Shown: positions 7,543 to 15,799, counted from the stretch's first letter. The stretch is DNA of 26,658 nt from Candidatus Heimdallarchaeota archaeon LC_3 (GCA_001940645.1 MDVS01000068.1:1-26658), one strand, 5' to 3'. Numbers and translations are program-made. The notes: generated from the sequence alone by a model not told the origin.

Positions 7543-8168
7543 CTAATTTCTCAATATTCTTAAAATTCACTTATTTTTATGATGATTATTGGAATAAGAC
7601 TCAATCCATACCCAAATCCATTATAGAATCCAGATTCATTCTCTTTTCATTTCCCTTTTCAATATGATAGACTTTGTTCCTTTTATTGTTTCATTAAAAA
7701 CCAAATCATTTAGTTTGAATCCCCATAATCTTGCTGATATTATTCCTAGTTCTTAGAATAATTTAATATTTACGATCTAGAATACTATTTGTTCATCATT
7801 TATTAGGGTTATTACGACGATTTCAATCAGATCTTAAATTACCTTTTCAAGAATTTTAGTTATTATTTCTTACTAAAAATTAAGATTTCCTTTTTCTAGT
7901 TTAATTTCTCCTAATCTTTTCTTTAGATCATTAAATATCAAATAGTTTAATTCGGACTCTTCTAATCTTGGGACGATTTATCCAGACCCATTGATTGACT
8001 CATTGTTTCGGATAAACAATAACTTTTTCCGGCAATATCTGAGACTTTGGACTATTTAGATGAAAATGGATTAAATGAATATTTGGAAATTAAGTTCAAT
8101 AGACATTATTTATCGAAGTTTACTATTCTTTAGTTTACTATTCTGAAGGGCGAGAATAAGAGGAATAA
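7543..8168. other. Gene-free stretch between zinc-ribbon gene and tRNA
   Basis: There is no intact gene. Besides the minus-strand relict, a short plus-strand frame near 8040-8133 reads SETLDYLDENGLNEYLEIKF before a TAG and may be a second scrap. Nothing else is supported. Confidence 0.5.
7636..7971 (-). pseudogene. Decayed gene with five in-frame stops
   Basis: On the minus strand a single frame of 112 codons reads coding-like stretches (LEESELNYLIFNDLKKRLGE, then ILEKVI, then ELGIISARLWGFKLNDLVF, then ETIKGTKSIILKREMKRE). It is broken by TAG, TAA, TAA, TAG and TAA. The frame is kept across the stops, which suggests point-mutation decay of a real gene. No family is recognised. Chance cannot be excluded from one sequence. 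Confidence 0.3.
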
Positions 8169-8270
8169 AGGAGCGGAAGGGAGTTGAACCCTTGTGGGAC
8201 AGTTGACTGCTAATTCTTATCTATTTAGATTGTTTTGCAGACTGCTGCATAGCCTCTTTGCTACCACTCC
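8169..8270 (-). tRNA. trnC: tRNA-Cys (anticodon GCA) with a 30-nt intron
   Basis: Read on the minus strand, the acceptor GGAGTGG (8270-8264) pairs with CCGCTCC with one G-U pair. The D arm is at 8261-8247, the anticodon stem GCAGT/ACTGT flanks a CTGCAAA loop with anticodon GCA, the variable loop is CCCAC, and the T arm has the TTCAACT loop. The discriminator is U73, a known identity element of tRNA-Cys. CCA is not encoded. The intron interrupts the loop one base after the anticodon, at the canonical archaeal position. The mature length is 72 nt. Confidence 0.95.
8205..8234 (-). other. tRNA-Cys intron with bulge-helix-bulge splice sites
   Basis: The 30-nt intron sits between tRNA positions 37 and 38. 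CTGC of the anticodon loop pairs with GCAG near the 3' end of the intron, giving a four-pair helix. AAA and TCA form the two three-base bulges, each cut after its second base. This is the standard substrate of the archaeal splicing endonuclease. Confidence 0.9.
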
Positions 8271-8592
8271 AAGATTATGATATTTTTATATTTTTTTCTT
8301 CTTTCAGGACCAGATTTCCTTTAGTATCCTATAGAAATAAAGCATTTATTAAAATTTTGTTATATTTTTTGAATTTTTGTAATGTTGATTAAGATTAAAT
8401 CCTTAAAAAATTTTAAAAATACCAAATTGTAAGAATAAATTTGTATATATTTCTATTTCACGGTCATAAGATAATTTTGAATATGATTTAAGATAAATTA
8501 TTAATGACTGAGCATTTCTCATTATTTTTTTTTTTAAAAGCTAGGCGTTAAGATAGTAAGATTAATAGTTTATTGATGTGTTAATTTTAAAC
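8271..8592. other. Divergent promoter region of tRNA-Cys and coaBC
   Basis: No gene is seen. An A-rich TATA-like tract (AATATAAAAATA on the minus strand, 8281-8292) lies before the tRNA. A TTTTTAAAAG tract near 8530-8540 is a plausible TATA box for coaBC. These assignments are weak in such AT-rich DNA. Confidence 0.4.
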
Positions 8593-9828
8593 ATGGTCAG
8601 AATAGATGTTAAAAGTGAATTATTATCAACAGCGCCTTATCCTCGACTAAAAGGGGAAAAAATTCTATTTGCAGTTACTGGTAGCGTTGCTGCTTATCGT
8701 ATGGTCGATGTAGTAAGGGAATTAATAAGATTGGGAGCTGAAATTCACGTTATGATGTCTCCAGACTCCTTGAATCTTATACATGAAGCAACATTTGAAT
8801 GGGCATCTGGAAATAAAGTAATAACAGAAATAACTGGTAATATTGAGCATGTTTTATATGCAGGGGAGCATGAAGAGCATGTCGATTTAATGATAATTGC
8901 TCCTGCTTCGGCTAATTCTATAAGCAAAATAGCTACTGGTATAGCCGATACAAATGTTTCTTTAACAGCTGCAGTAGCTATAGGCAATAACATACCCCTT
9001 TTAGTAGTTCCAGGAATGCACGCACCTATGTTTAATAATCCCGTGCTTAAAAAACGCATATCTGAGTTAAAAAATTTGGATCAAACCATTATTATGTCAC
9101 CTAGAATAGAGGAAGGTAAAGCAAAGGTTCCTAACTTAGAAATAATTGTACAAAACGCTATAAGACTTTTAACACCTCAAACTTTTGAAAACAGGCAAGT
9201 ATTAATTTCTGGAGGAGCTACTCGTGAATATATCGATAATGTAAGATTTATTTCTAATCCTGCTTCAGGGAAGACAGCTTTCTACTTAGCTTTAGAAGCT
9301 TGGTATCGAGGTGCCACGGTTGATTTAATAATGGGGAATTCAGAAAAATTTGATGTTCCCTTTCAAATTAAAACAACTTTTTCCGCAGAGGATATGTTTA
9401 ATGAAATAAAAGAAGTAATGAAGACAAAAAAACCTGATGCAGTCATATTATCAGCTGCAGTGTCTGATTATAAACCAGTTACTTATATCGAAGGAAAATT
9501 AAAATCTGGTCACAAAGAATTAAGTTTGAATTTAGAGCCGACAATTAAAATTCTTAAACAAATAAAATCTTTCAATGAAAATTGTGTATTAATCGGTTTC
9601 AAGGCAGAACATCATCCTACTATAGATAAATTGAAAGATATTTTTAATAAATATTTTACTGATTCGAAAATTGATCTTTTAGTTGCCAATGATATTTCTG
9701 AAAAAGGTGCAGGATTTGGTACAACCGAAAATCATATTTGGATAATCTCCAAAAATCAGATAGCCGAATATAAAGGTCATAAGGAAAAATTAGCAGAAGA
9801 AATAATCAATTATTTATTGAAATTATAA
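8593..9828 (+). CDS. coaBC: CoaBC: phosphopantothenoylcysteine synthetase / decarboxylase
   Basis: Bifunctional coenzyme A enzyme. The C-terminal half ligates cysteine to 4'-phosphopantothenate (CTP-dependent in most homologues) and the N-terminal FMN half decarboxylates the product to 4'-phosphopantetheine. Seen (411-residue numbering): AVTGSVAAY at about 27-35, active-site His in IEHV at about 86, IIAPASANSISK at about 101-112, and PGMHAPM at about 140-146. The bacterial ACG-x-GRL flap is replaced by EEGKAKVPN, which I believe is common in archaea. The synthetase half has ISGGATREYIDNVRFISNPASGK at about 205-227, LSAAVSDYKP at about 286-295, and GKLKSG. Length is normal for the family. The start is set at the ATG at 8593; a GTG five codons earlier is the alternative. 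It stands alone. Confidence 0.95.
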   Translation: MVRIDVKSELLSTAPYPRLKGEKILFAVTGSVAAYRMVDVVRELIRLGAEIHVMMSPDSLNLIHEATFEWASGNKVITEITGNIEHVLYAGEHEEHVDLMIIAPASANSISKIATGIADTNVSLTAAVAIGNNIPLLVVPGMHAPMFNNPVLKKRISELKNLDQTIIMSPRIEEGKAKVPNLEIIVQNAIRLLTPQTFENRQVLISGGATREYIDNVRFISNPASGKTAFYLALEAWYRGATVDLIMGNSEKFDVPFQIKTTFSAEDMFNEIKEVMKTKKPDAVILSAAVSDYKPVTYIEGKLKSGHKELSLNLEPTIKILKQIKSFNENCVLIGFKAEHHPTIDKLKDIFNKYFTDSKIDLLVANDISEKGAGFGTTENHIWIISKNQIAEYKGHKEKLAEEIINYLLKL

Positions 9829-9859
9829 AAAATTTTGTATAAATCGATTTGAGTCTACT

Positions 9860-10042
9860 TTAATATTCATATTCTTTCATGATGTATCGGAATTTCAGTA
9901 AAGAATGACAAATTTCATATTTAAATTGATTACATTCTGAAATAAAAGTCATCAATTCCCCAAAATGTTCAGAAAAATTGACTTCAAACCCACAATCGCA
10001 CTAAATGTCATTTTTCAGATTTAAGTTGAAAATTTCTATCAC
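9860..10042 (-). pseudogene. Small relict gene with one in-frame TAG
   Basis: On the minus strand a GTG at 10042 opens VIEIFNLNLKNDI, then TAG (10001-10003), then CDCGFEVNFSEHFGELMTF and on to KFRYIMKEYEY before a TAA. The frame stays open upstream to about 10095 (IFELYFRKKKED). The CDCG and SECNQF cysteines hint at a small metal-binding fold. A single stop in an otherwise coding-like frame suggests recent inactivation. The piece after the stop could alternatively start at an internal ATG as a 30-residue peptide. No family is recognised. Confidence 0.3.
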
Positions 10043-10225
10043 CAAATCTTCTTTCTTTTTTCTAAAATATAATTCAAAAATACTACCGACGAATTAGATA
10101 AATTTAATAACTAAACCGACAATATTGCTAAATAACTATATTTAGTAAAATTAGCCAATTAATATCATTTAGAAATCAAGAATTGTTTATAATTATCTGT
10201 GTCTAGCTAAAAAAACGAAATCTGT

Positions 10226-10306
10226 GCAGCGTTTGTCATTCGCTGCCAAAAGCTGCCATTATTTCAGTTTTATGCTTTAAATTCAGATAGTAATCAAAAA
10301 AGCAGC
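10226..10306 (+). promoter_or_regulatory. Cluster of four GCWGC sites before the methyltransferase
   Basis: GCAGC occurs at 10226 and 10302 and GCTGCC at 10242 and 10252, the last two exactly ten bases apart. Four such GC-rich pentamers within 81 bp are unusual at about 30% GC. They could be operator sites for a regulator, or targets of the adjacent methyltransferase. This is suggestive only. Confidence 0.35.
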
Positions 10307-10344
10307 AATCGGTTCCCTAAGCATTTCAATGAGTCTGGTTATTA

Positions 10345-11610
10345 ATGTCAAAAGTTCAATCATCAATTTCGTATCAATACGAATTTTCTGACGACAAATG
10401 GAAACTCGCCACAGGTAATTATTTTGGTAGACTTACAGGTCATTCTCTTCATTATATCGGACCTTATAGTGGATCTTTTCCGCCTGAATTAGTCCGTTAC
10501 TTTCTTGAAAAATACTCAGATGAAAATAATGTAGTGTTAGATCCATTTAGTGGGAGAGGAACAACCGGACTTGAAGCAGTATTGAGTAATAGAAAAACAA
10601 TAGTAAATGATGCAAACCCCTTAGCTTTTGTATACTCTCATGCTAAATTATTTCCCTTCTCATCCAAAGAAGTAGACTCTTTTTTGGATCATATACCGTT
10701 TAGGATGAATAACTATAGCTCTCAAATATCTGAAGAAAAATCATTGGAATTAGAATCTTACTACCATAAAGATACACTTTTAGAAATCAGAAATTTAAGG
10801 CATTTTTTGAGGAATGATGATTCACCTATGGGTTATTTTGTTAAAGCTCTTGTAGCTGGTACTTCCCAAGGAAATCGTATTTCTAATCTTTCCGTTACCA
10901 TGTCTGCATTAATATGCTTTTCTGCAAAATACATGAGAAAATGGTCTGAAAAAACAGGAACTTATCCTGAATACAGAGAAGTACACTCAAGATTAGTTGC
11001 AAAAGCTGAAAGATTGGAAAAAGATAGATTTGACTTTCGACGGGATAGTAGCCTTTATTGTGGTGATGCTCAAGATTTAAAGATTGAGGATAATTCAATT
11101 GATCTTGTAATCACATCTCCTCCCTATTTTAATGTTATTAATTATGCTTATGATAATCGAGTACGATTATGGATGATTGGATCAGACTATAAAACCACTC
11201 ATAAGTCTTTAATGAATACTAGCTCTATACCTAAATACACAGATTTTATTCACAATACTATGAGTGAGCTGTTTAGGGTATTGAAAGATGATTCATGGGC
11301 AGTGATAGTTGTCGGAGATGTTAAAAGGAAATCTTCATCAGACAGAAATAAAAACAATTATACAATAATCAACACGGCGGAAATAGTTGCTAAATCTGCT
11401 GAAAAACAAGGATTCCGTGTAGATAAGATAATCAATGATGTTCTACCTGAGGAAGGAGGAACCTGTGGAAGGGCTACATCTTTAACTAAAAATTTTAATG
11501 TTTCAATTGATAGATGCGTTGTTCTTAAAAAGGGCAATCCTGAAGTGCGTTTAACTAGTATAAAATGGACGAAGAAAAAACCAAAACGGAAAAAATCAAA
11601 AAAAAATTAG
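10345..11610 (+). CDS. DNA methyltransferase, probable cytosine-N4 type
   Basis: A 421-residue SAM-dependent DNA methylase. The SAM-binding motif I is DPFSGRGTTGLEA at 66-78, followed by an acidic strand end (VNDANPLA). The catalytic motif IV is TSPPYFN at 257-263, and SPPY is typical of N4-cytosine enzymes. A region of about 180 residues between the two could hold target recognition. Motif I precedes motif IV, the reverse of the usual beta-class N4/N6 order. A strand, WAVIVVGDVKR, follows at 318-328. The last 15 residues are highly basic and may bind nucleic acid. The 3' end overlaps the convergent HTH gene by four bases. It could be an orphan methylase, or part of a restriction-modification-like set with the HTH protein and the nuclease at 12448. 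Confidence 0.88.
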   Translation: MSKVQSSISYQYEFSDDKWKLATGNYFGRLTGHSLHYIGPYSGSFPPELVRYFLEKYSDENNVVLDPFSGRGTTGLEAVLSNRKTIVNDANPLAFVYSHAKLFPFSSKEVDSFLDHIPFRMNNYSSQISEEKSLELESYYHKDTLLEIRNLRHFLRNDDSPMGYFVKALVAGTSQGNRISNLSVTMSALICFSAKYMRKWSEKTGTYPEYREVHSRLVAKAERLEKDRFDFRRDSSLYCGDAQDLKIEDNSIDLVITSPPYFNVINYAYDNRVRLWMIGSDYKTTHKSLMNTSSIPKYTDFIHNTMSELFRVLKDDSWAVIVVGDVKRKSSSDRNKNNYTIINTAEIVAKSAEKQGFRVDKIINDVLPEEGGTCGRATSLTKNFNVSIDRCVVLKKGNPEVRLTSIKWTKKKPKRKKSKKN

Positions 11611-12146
11611 GGTGTTTCTAACACAATTCCAGTGAAACATACCTCACAATCATCAACCTTTTCACCTACCCATTCATGAACGTGACATAAAAATTCTTTT
11701 GGTTTGGACCGAATAATCTGCATTAAACGATGAGTTTCTTTCATAAAAATTGGTTCTGATCGATCTTCCATAATAATTTTTGAGGATTCATCAATTTCTT
11801 TACATAACCACTCAGGAATTTCAATATCATGCTCATTACCGTTATCCTTAATAGTTAAACGTCCTCTATTCCCCTTTATATATTGTGATACGGCAGCCTC
11901 TGTCATTCCAACAATCTTTGCTATATTTCTTTGCTTCAACTTATTTTTGTAAAGTCTTAAAGCTAATTCTCTTCTGATAGCTGGTAAAATAAACCAAAAC
12001 TCTATTTCCAAAGGATGCTTACCCTTGACTCGACTCTGATTACTTGATTTTGATTCTTTCTTGTGTTTTCTATCTGATGATTTAATTTTTTCAGAATCAT
12101 CGGTTGATTTTTTCTTGTTAACCAGATGTTGAGTATTTTTTGTCAA
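11607..12146 (-). CDS. HTH transcriptional regulator, COG2522-like
   Basis: A 179-residue protein with a Lys/Ser-rich disordered N-terminus (1-45). Next comes LPAIRRELALRLYKNKLKQ, then the helix-turn-helix IAKIVGMTEAAVSQYIKGNRG at about 78-98. This matches archaeal COG2522 regulators (LPAIRxELAxxL ... GxTQAAVSQYLxGKRG). Cysteines near the C-terminus (CHVHEW, CEVC) could bind a metal or sulfur cluster, as suspected for this family. The start is a TTG, since no ATG exists before the HTH. A palindrome just upstream of it may be its own operator. It is convergent with the methyltransferase, with overlapping stops, and divergent from the nuclease gene. Confidence 0.82.
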   Translation of the reverse strand: MTKNTQHLVNKKKSTDDSEKIKSSDRKHKKESKSSNQSRVKGKHPLEIEFWFILPAIRRELALRLYKNKLKQRNIAKIVGMTEAAVSQYIKGNRGRLTIKDNGNEHDIEIPEWLCKEIDESSKIIMEDRSEPIFMKETHRLMQIIRSKPKEFLCHVHEWVGEKVDDCEVCFTGIVLETP

Positions 12147-12447
12147 TAATTATATCCCCAAAAAATCAAAATGTTTTTGGATATTAACAATAGTTAAAAA
12201 ATGACTATTTAAAATTATTACTTTTACCAAAAATTTCTAGTTTTACTGAGAGAATACAATCAATAGGGCATGGAGAAATATCAAGAATTAATATTTTTAA
12301 TATACATTAGTAATATTGAATCAACTTGTCATCATTTTATTTTTATCTTCTTCATATTGTCACAAAAAGTAAAAATTTATTAAACTTTATATTAAAAAAT
12401 AGATTGAAGGTCTAAATATTTTTCTAATATTTCAGGAAAGCTTTTAC
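12147..12447. other. Divergent promoter region of the HTH and nuclease genes
   Basis: About 300 bp with no gene. It contains the palindrome at 12158-12180 and many TATA-like tracts. CAGGAAAG at about 12434 lies some nine bases before the nuclease ATG and can act as a weak ribosome-binding site. Confidence 0.5.
12158..12180. promoter_or_regulatory. Palindromic operator candidate upstream of the HTH gene
   Basis: CCAAAAA and TTTTTGG form perfect seven-base arms around nine bases, 12 bp upstream of the TTG start of the HTH gene. Its position and symmetry suit a dimeric HTH autoregulator. Confidence 0.4.
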
Positions 12448-13518
12448 ATGAATTCGAAAACTCCAATAATTGTGTTAAAAAAATTATTAGAAAAAACTAA
12501 TATTTCAAGACTTGAGGATCCTCCTCAAGGAGTGCCACGTTATAAGATAGATAATTTTCCTTATTTTAGCGTAACGCAGATCCTAGATGATGGTAGATTC
12601 GATTTAGTTGATCAAACTAAACTATTTCATTCAAAAATTGTTGGAGCTGTAGTCCATAATTTTGTTGACAATTTTTTTAAAAATAAAGATTTGAATTATA
12701 AACAAAATGAAGTTTTAAGGCCTGATGAATTTGAATATCTAAATAATTTGCCTGTTGCTGATAAAAGTGAATGGCAAGATTTTAAAGATAGTAATGCTAA
12801 TGGAGTTGAAGAGATATTTTTGAAAAACAAAATTCAAGCCTCATTTGACCAATTTATCAATTTTTATGAAGAAAATGATGTTGAATTAATTTTTACTGAA
12901 GAACCTCTTTGGTGTCCAAAATTTTTATATGCAGGGACAATAGATCTTTTATGCAAATTAAACGGTCATCTTGCCATTGTTGATCATAAGACTTCAAAAT
13001 TCATTAAATCTATCCCTAGAGGGTTTGATAATTATACTGCTCAGCTATCAGCATATTCTTTTGCTTTGAAAAATCTTTTAAATGAAAATTTTGATCCAGA
13101 ATGTTATATTCTTCATCTAAATCCATTTGCAGATGGCTATCAGATAATTAGGAGAGCGTATAAATTTTCAATGTTTTTAGATTCATTAAGTAGATTTTCC
13201 GGTGGAAATCCTTCTCTGAGCTATATTGAAGATACCAGAAACAAATATAAGAGGAATAATAAAATCAAAAATACAAGTTTATCTAGGTCCAATAATGAAA
13301 AAGAAAGTATTAAGGAAATCAAGTTTAAATGCATTGATGTTGGATGCAATGAAACTAGTTCTTTTTATTTGACGACCAGCGATCTGAGTTTAAACAATAA
13401 CGGTATAAAAATAATACCAAAATGTTCTTATCACGAATCAGGAAATCATTATCATTTACTTCATTTAAAAACAGAAACTTGGAAAACTAAAGAGAATTTT
13501 GTTTGGAACAACGATTAA
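12448..13518 (+). CDS. PD-(D/E)XK nuclease, RecB/Cas4-like fold
   Basis: A 356-residue protein. The N-terminal part carries FPYFSVTQIL at 37-46 and VGAVVHNFVD at 65-74, whose His70 fits the conserved helix His of RecB-type nucleases. The active site is seen as GTIDLL (Asp166), VDHKTS (Asp179, Lys181) and the following helix QLSAY (Gln199, Tyr203). This is the layout of PD-(D/E)XK exonucleases such as RecB, Cas4 and phage-type enzymes. There is no helicase domain and no Cas4 four-cysteine cluster. The last 90 residues hold Cys, Cys, Cys and His in FKCIDVGC ... KCSYH, perhaps a zinc finger. It is divergent from the HTH regulator. The role could be repair, or restriction together with the methyltransferase; the sequence alone does not decide. 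Confidence 0.82.
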   Translation: MNSKTPIIVLKKLLEKTNISRLEDPPQGVPRYKIDNFPYFSVTQILDDGRFDLVDQTKLFHSKIVGAVVHNFVDNFFKNKDLNYKQNEVLRPDEFEYLNNLPVADKSEWQDFKDSNANGVEEIFLKNKIQASFDQFINFYEENDVELIFTEEPLWCPKFLYAGTIDLLCKLNGHLAIVDHKTSKFIKSIPRGFDNYTAQLSAYSFALKNLLNENFDPECYILHLNPFADGYQIIRRAYKFSMFLDSLSRFSGGNPSLSYIEDTRNKYKRNNKIKNTSLSRSNNEKESIKEIKFKCIDVGCNETSSFYLTTSDLSLNNNGIKIIPKCSYHESGNHYHLLHLKTETWKTKENFVWNND

Positions 13519-13530
13519 CCATTCAAAAAC

Positions 13531-13965
13531 TCATTTTCCGCTACTACCAAATCCTTTTTCTCCTCTCGAGGTTTTACTTAATTCAGAAACAAATTCAAGC
13601 TCAACAATTGGGACTTTTCTTACTGCCATTTGACAAATTCTATCCCCTTTATTTATGAAAAAGATTTCTTTTCCTAAATTTACAACGATAGCTACAATCT
13701 CTCCTCGATAATCTGTATCTATAGTGCCAGGAGAATTTACTAAACTTATGCCATGTTTAATTGCTAATCCAGATCTTGGCCGAATTTGTGCTTCATAACC
13801 CATTGGTAATTCAATTGCTATTCCTGTTGGAATTCCTTTAATTTCTCTAGATTTTATTTCTGTAGTGATACGAGAATAGAGATCTAGTGCTACATCTCCA
13901 GGATAAGCAAAGCTGGGTATTTTTAAAGCTAGATCTAAGAGCTTCATCTTAACTTTGACATTCAT
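13531..13965 (-). CDS. dut: dUTP diphosphatase (trimeric dUTPase)
   Basis: Hydrolyses dUTP to dUMP and pyrophosphate, keeping uracil out of DNA and feeding dTMP synthesis. All five trimeric dUTPase motifs are visible in the 144 residues: PGDVALDLYS at 22-31, RPRSGLA at 62-68, GTIDTDYRGE at 80-89 with the catalytic Asp83 and the Tyr86 that stacks on uracil, GDRICQMAV at 107-115, and RGEKGFGSSG at 134-143. It could also start at the ATG six codons in. It follows the HIT gene after 24 bp in one operon, both dealing with nucleotides. Confidence 0.96.
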   Translation of the reverse strand: MNVKVKMKLLDLALKIPSFAYPGDVALDLYSRITTEIKSREIKGIPTGIAIELPMGYEAQIRPRSGLAIKHGISLVNSPGTIDTDYRGEIVAIVVNLGKEIFFINKGDRICQMAVRKVPIVELEFVSELSKTSRGEKGFGSSGK

Positions 13966-13989
13966 AGTAAATCAATTTATGTTTCAATT

Positions 13990-14385
13990 TCAGATTTTGT
14001 TTATTAATTTTTCAGCTAAATTTTTTAACTCTTCCGATGATTGTATTATTGGATCCCATTCTATCTTTAGTCCATGAGATTCAGTTTTAGGAATAATATG
14101 AAAATGCATATGATTAACTGCTTGATGAGCACGGGCACCATTATTTTGTAACAGATTATAATCTTTAATATTCAGAGCAATAGCAATTTTCTTTAATAAA
14201 GGTAAAATTTCTATTAAATATTCATCGGGAAGTTCGTGGAGTTTTTCACTATGGAATTTTGGAATTACTAACGTGTGACCAATTGATAAAGGACTTATAT
14301 CTAGAAATGCAATTAGATTATCTGATTCATATATTTTTGAACAAGGAATTTCTCCAGAAACAATTTTACAAAAAATACAATCCAT
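13990..14385 (-). CDS. HIT-family nucleotide hydrolase
   Basis: A 131-residue histidine-triad protein of the Hint/HinT branch, which hydrolyses nucleoside phosphoramidates and related adenylylated compounds. The N-terminal CIFCKIVSGEIP gives the usual zinc cysteines (3 and 6). The histidine triad is HMHFHII at 92-98, the middle His94 being the expected nucleophile. ISPLSIGHTLVIPK fills the central strand. The frame is open 51 codons further upstream, but that extension would run into the divergent moeA gene and is not homologous. The ATG at 14385 has GGTG five bases ahead. It is first in an operon with dUTPase. Confidence 0.94.
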   Translation of the reverse strand: MDCIFCKIVSGEIPCSKIYESDNLIAFLDISPLSIGHTLVIPKFHSEKLHELPDEYLIEILPLLKKIAIALNIKDYNLLQNNGARAHQAVNHMHFHIIPKTESHGLKIEWDPIIQSSEELKNLAEKLINKI

Positions 14386-14390
14386 AATAA

Positions 14391-14394
14391 CACC
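14391..14394 (-). promoter_or_regulatory. GGTG ribosome-binding site that decides the HIT start
   Basis: GGTG on the minus strand, five bases before the ATG at 14385, complements the archaeal 16S 3' end and supports the short start. Confidence 0.5.
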
Positions 14395-14502
14395 AATAAA
14401 ATCAAATGTTATATTTTTATGAAAAAAATTTTGCTTAAAAAATAATTCAAACTTGTTCGTATTGATCGTATTTTTTAAAAATATTTCCCTGTTTTTTAAT
14501 TT

Positions 14503-15720
14503 ATGTTTCCACGAATTGCAAAATGGACTGATGTACAAAAAATACTTAATGAAAGAATTTCACCATTAAGTAGAGTTGAAAAAATTCCTATTTTTGAAGC
14601 GTTGCACAGAATTTCAATTGTAGAAATTGAATCAGAGCTATCGCTACCTCAGTTTAATAGGTCATTAGTTGATGGTTTTGCAATATCTAATAGAACATCT
14701 GAAAAAGAGCTAAAATGGAAGATAATAGGAGAAACAAAAATTGGTTTTCAATCAGAATTCAAAAAATTAAAAGAGAAGGAGTCTGTTTATGTACCAACAG
14801 GGGGTATAATTCCTCATAATTGTCATTCGGTTGTTAAAATAGAAGATTCATTATTATTTCACGAAAATAATAATAAATTTATAACCATTTTAAAATTACC
14901 AAACAAAAATACTCATATTGAATTATCTGGATCTGATATAACTGTTGGTCAAACTTTAATAGAAAAAAACACATTTATAACACCTCAAATTATTAGTTTA
15001 TTATCTTCTGTAGGAATAAATGAAATAACTGTTAATACAAAACCTAGAATTACAGTAATAGTAACTGGCCATGAGATAATTCCTCCTGGTGAGAAATTAG
15101 AATTAGGTCAAGTATATGATTCGACTTCTGCATTGTTAATCTCATTAATTAAAACATATGGGGGTTTAATATCCAATTTTCATAGAACAGGAGAATCAAA
15201 GGAAGAAATAATCGAAAAAATTATTTCATCTTTGAATACCTCTGATTTAATCGTTACAACTGGAGGAACCAGTGTTGGAAAAGCTGATAATGTAGCAAAA
15301 GCTGTCGAGGATTTAGGTGAAGTTATTTTTCATGGAATAAATATACGACCCGGAAAACCAGTATTATTCGGGAAAATTAAAGATATACCATTAATTGGAT
15401 TTCCCGGATTTGTTACTTCAACAGCTGTAATAGCTAATCTTTTTTTTCCTATTATCTTTCAAAAATTATTCAATATTAAAAAAATTAATCCTAAAGTCCT
15501 TAAAGTGAAGAATGCGAAATATCTTAAGGCCTTTACAGATTGGCACAGGATAATACCAGGTTATTTATCAGATGGAGTATTTTATTCAACATTTAAAACA
15601 AGCTCCGCAATTTCTTCTTATGCTGACTCTGAAGGATATATTATATTAGATCCAGAGGACAGTGATCTTCCCGAAGGAAAGGATGTAATATTTATATACT
15701 ATATTAACTGGTTGAAATAA
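14503..15720 (+). CDS. moeA: MoeA-type molybdopterin molybdenumtransferase
   Basis: Inserts molybdate (or tungstate) into adenylylated molybdopterin in cofactor synthesis. In the 405 residues, domain I has LPQFNRSLVDGFAI at 48-61 with the conserved Asp57, like the archaeal RSxVDGYA form. The MogA-like domain has VTGHEIIPPGEKL at 187-199, YDSTS, TTGGTSVGKADNV at 252-264, and RPGKPVLFG at 282-290. The usual GLPGNPVS appears as GFPGFVTS at 299-306, a divergent loop. The C-terminal domain IV runs from about 330. Length is normal. It is divergent from the HIT-dut operon across 117 bp. No other cofactor gene lies nearby, so its partners are elsewhere. Confidence 0.93.
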   Translation: MFPRIAKWTDVQKILNERISPLSRVEKIPIFEALHRISIVEIESELSLPQFNRSLVDGFAISNRTSEKELKWKIIGETKIGFQSEFKKLKEKESVYVPTGGIIPHNCHSVVKIEDSLLFHENNNKFITILKLPNKNTHIELSGSDITVGQTLIEKNTFITPQIISLLSSVGINEITVNTKPRITVIVTGHEIIPPGEKLELGQVYDSTSALLISLIKTYGGLISNFHRTGESKEEIIEKIISSLNTSDLIVTTGGTSVGKADNVAKAVEDLGEVIFHGINIRPGKPVLFGKIKDIPLIGFPGFVTSTAVIANLFFPIIFQKLFNIKKINPKVLKVKNAKYLKAFTDWHRIIPGYLSDGVFYSTFKTSSAISSYADSEGYIILDPEDSDLPEGKDVIFIYYINWLK

Positions 15721-15790
15721 TTTTCATAAATCAGATGGTCATTCTCTTATTTTGTCAATGATTTTGGAATAATAATTTTTTGAATTTGAA

Positions 15791-15799
15791 TTTTTTTTT
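15791..15799 (+). terminator. T-run terminator candidate after moeA
   Basis: Nine consecutive T, 70 bp past the moeA stop and before taw1, are a plausible archaeal U-tract terminator. Confidence 0.35.

Larger units (their letters stand above)
9829..10344. other. Intergenic region upstream of the methyltransferase
   Basis: This holds a minus-strand relict (9860-10042) and, nearer the methyltransferase, a cluster of GCTGC/GCAGC sites. No other coding signal is seen. The promoter of the methyltransferase should lie in the last 100 bp. Confidence 0.5.

Noticed and set aside
8745..9059. 104-codon minus-strand frame inside coaBC
   Set aside because: Antisense shadow; the coaBC motifs lie across it.
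12448..13518. Cas4 of a CRISPR system
   Set aside because: No four-cysteine cluster, and no cas genes or repeat array in the window.
14386..14538. 51-codon N-terminal extension of the HIT protein
   Set aside because: It runs into the divergent moeA start, has no similarity to HIT proteins, and a GGTG site marks the ATG at 14385.
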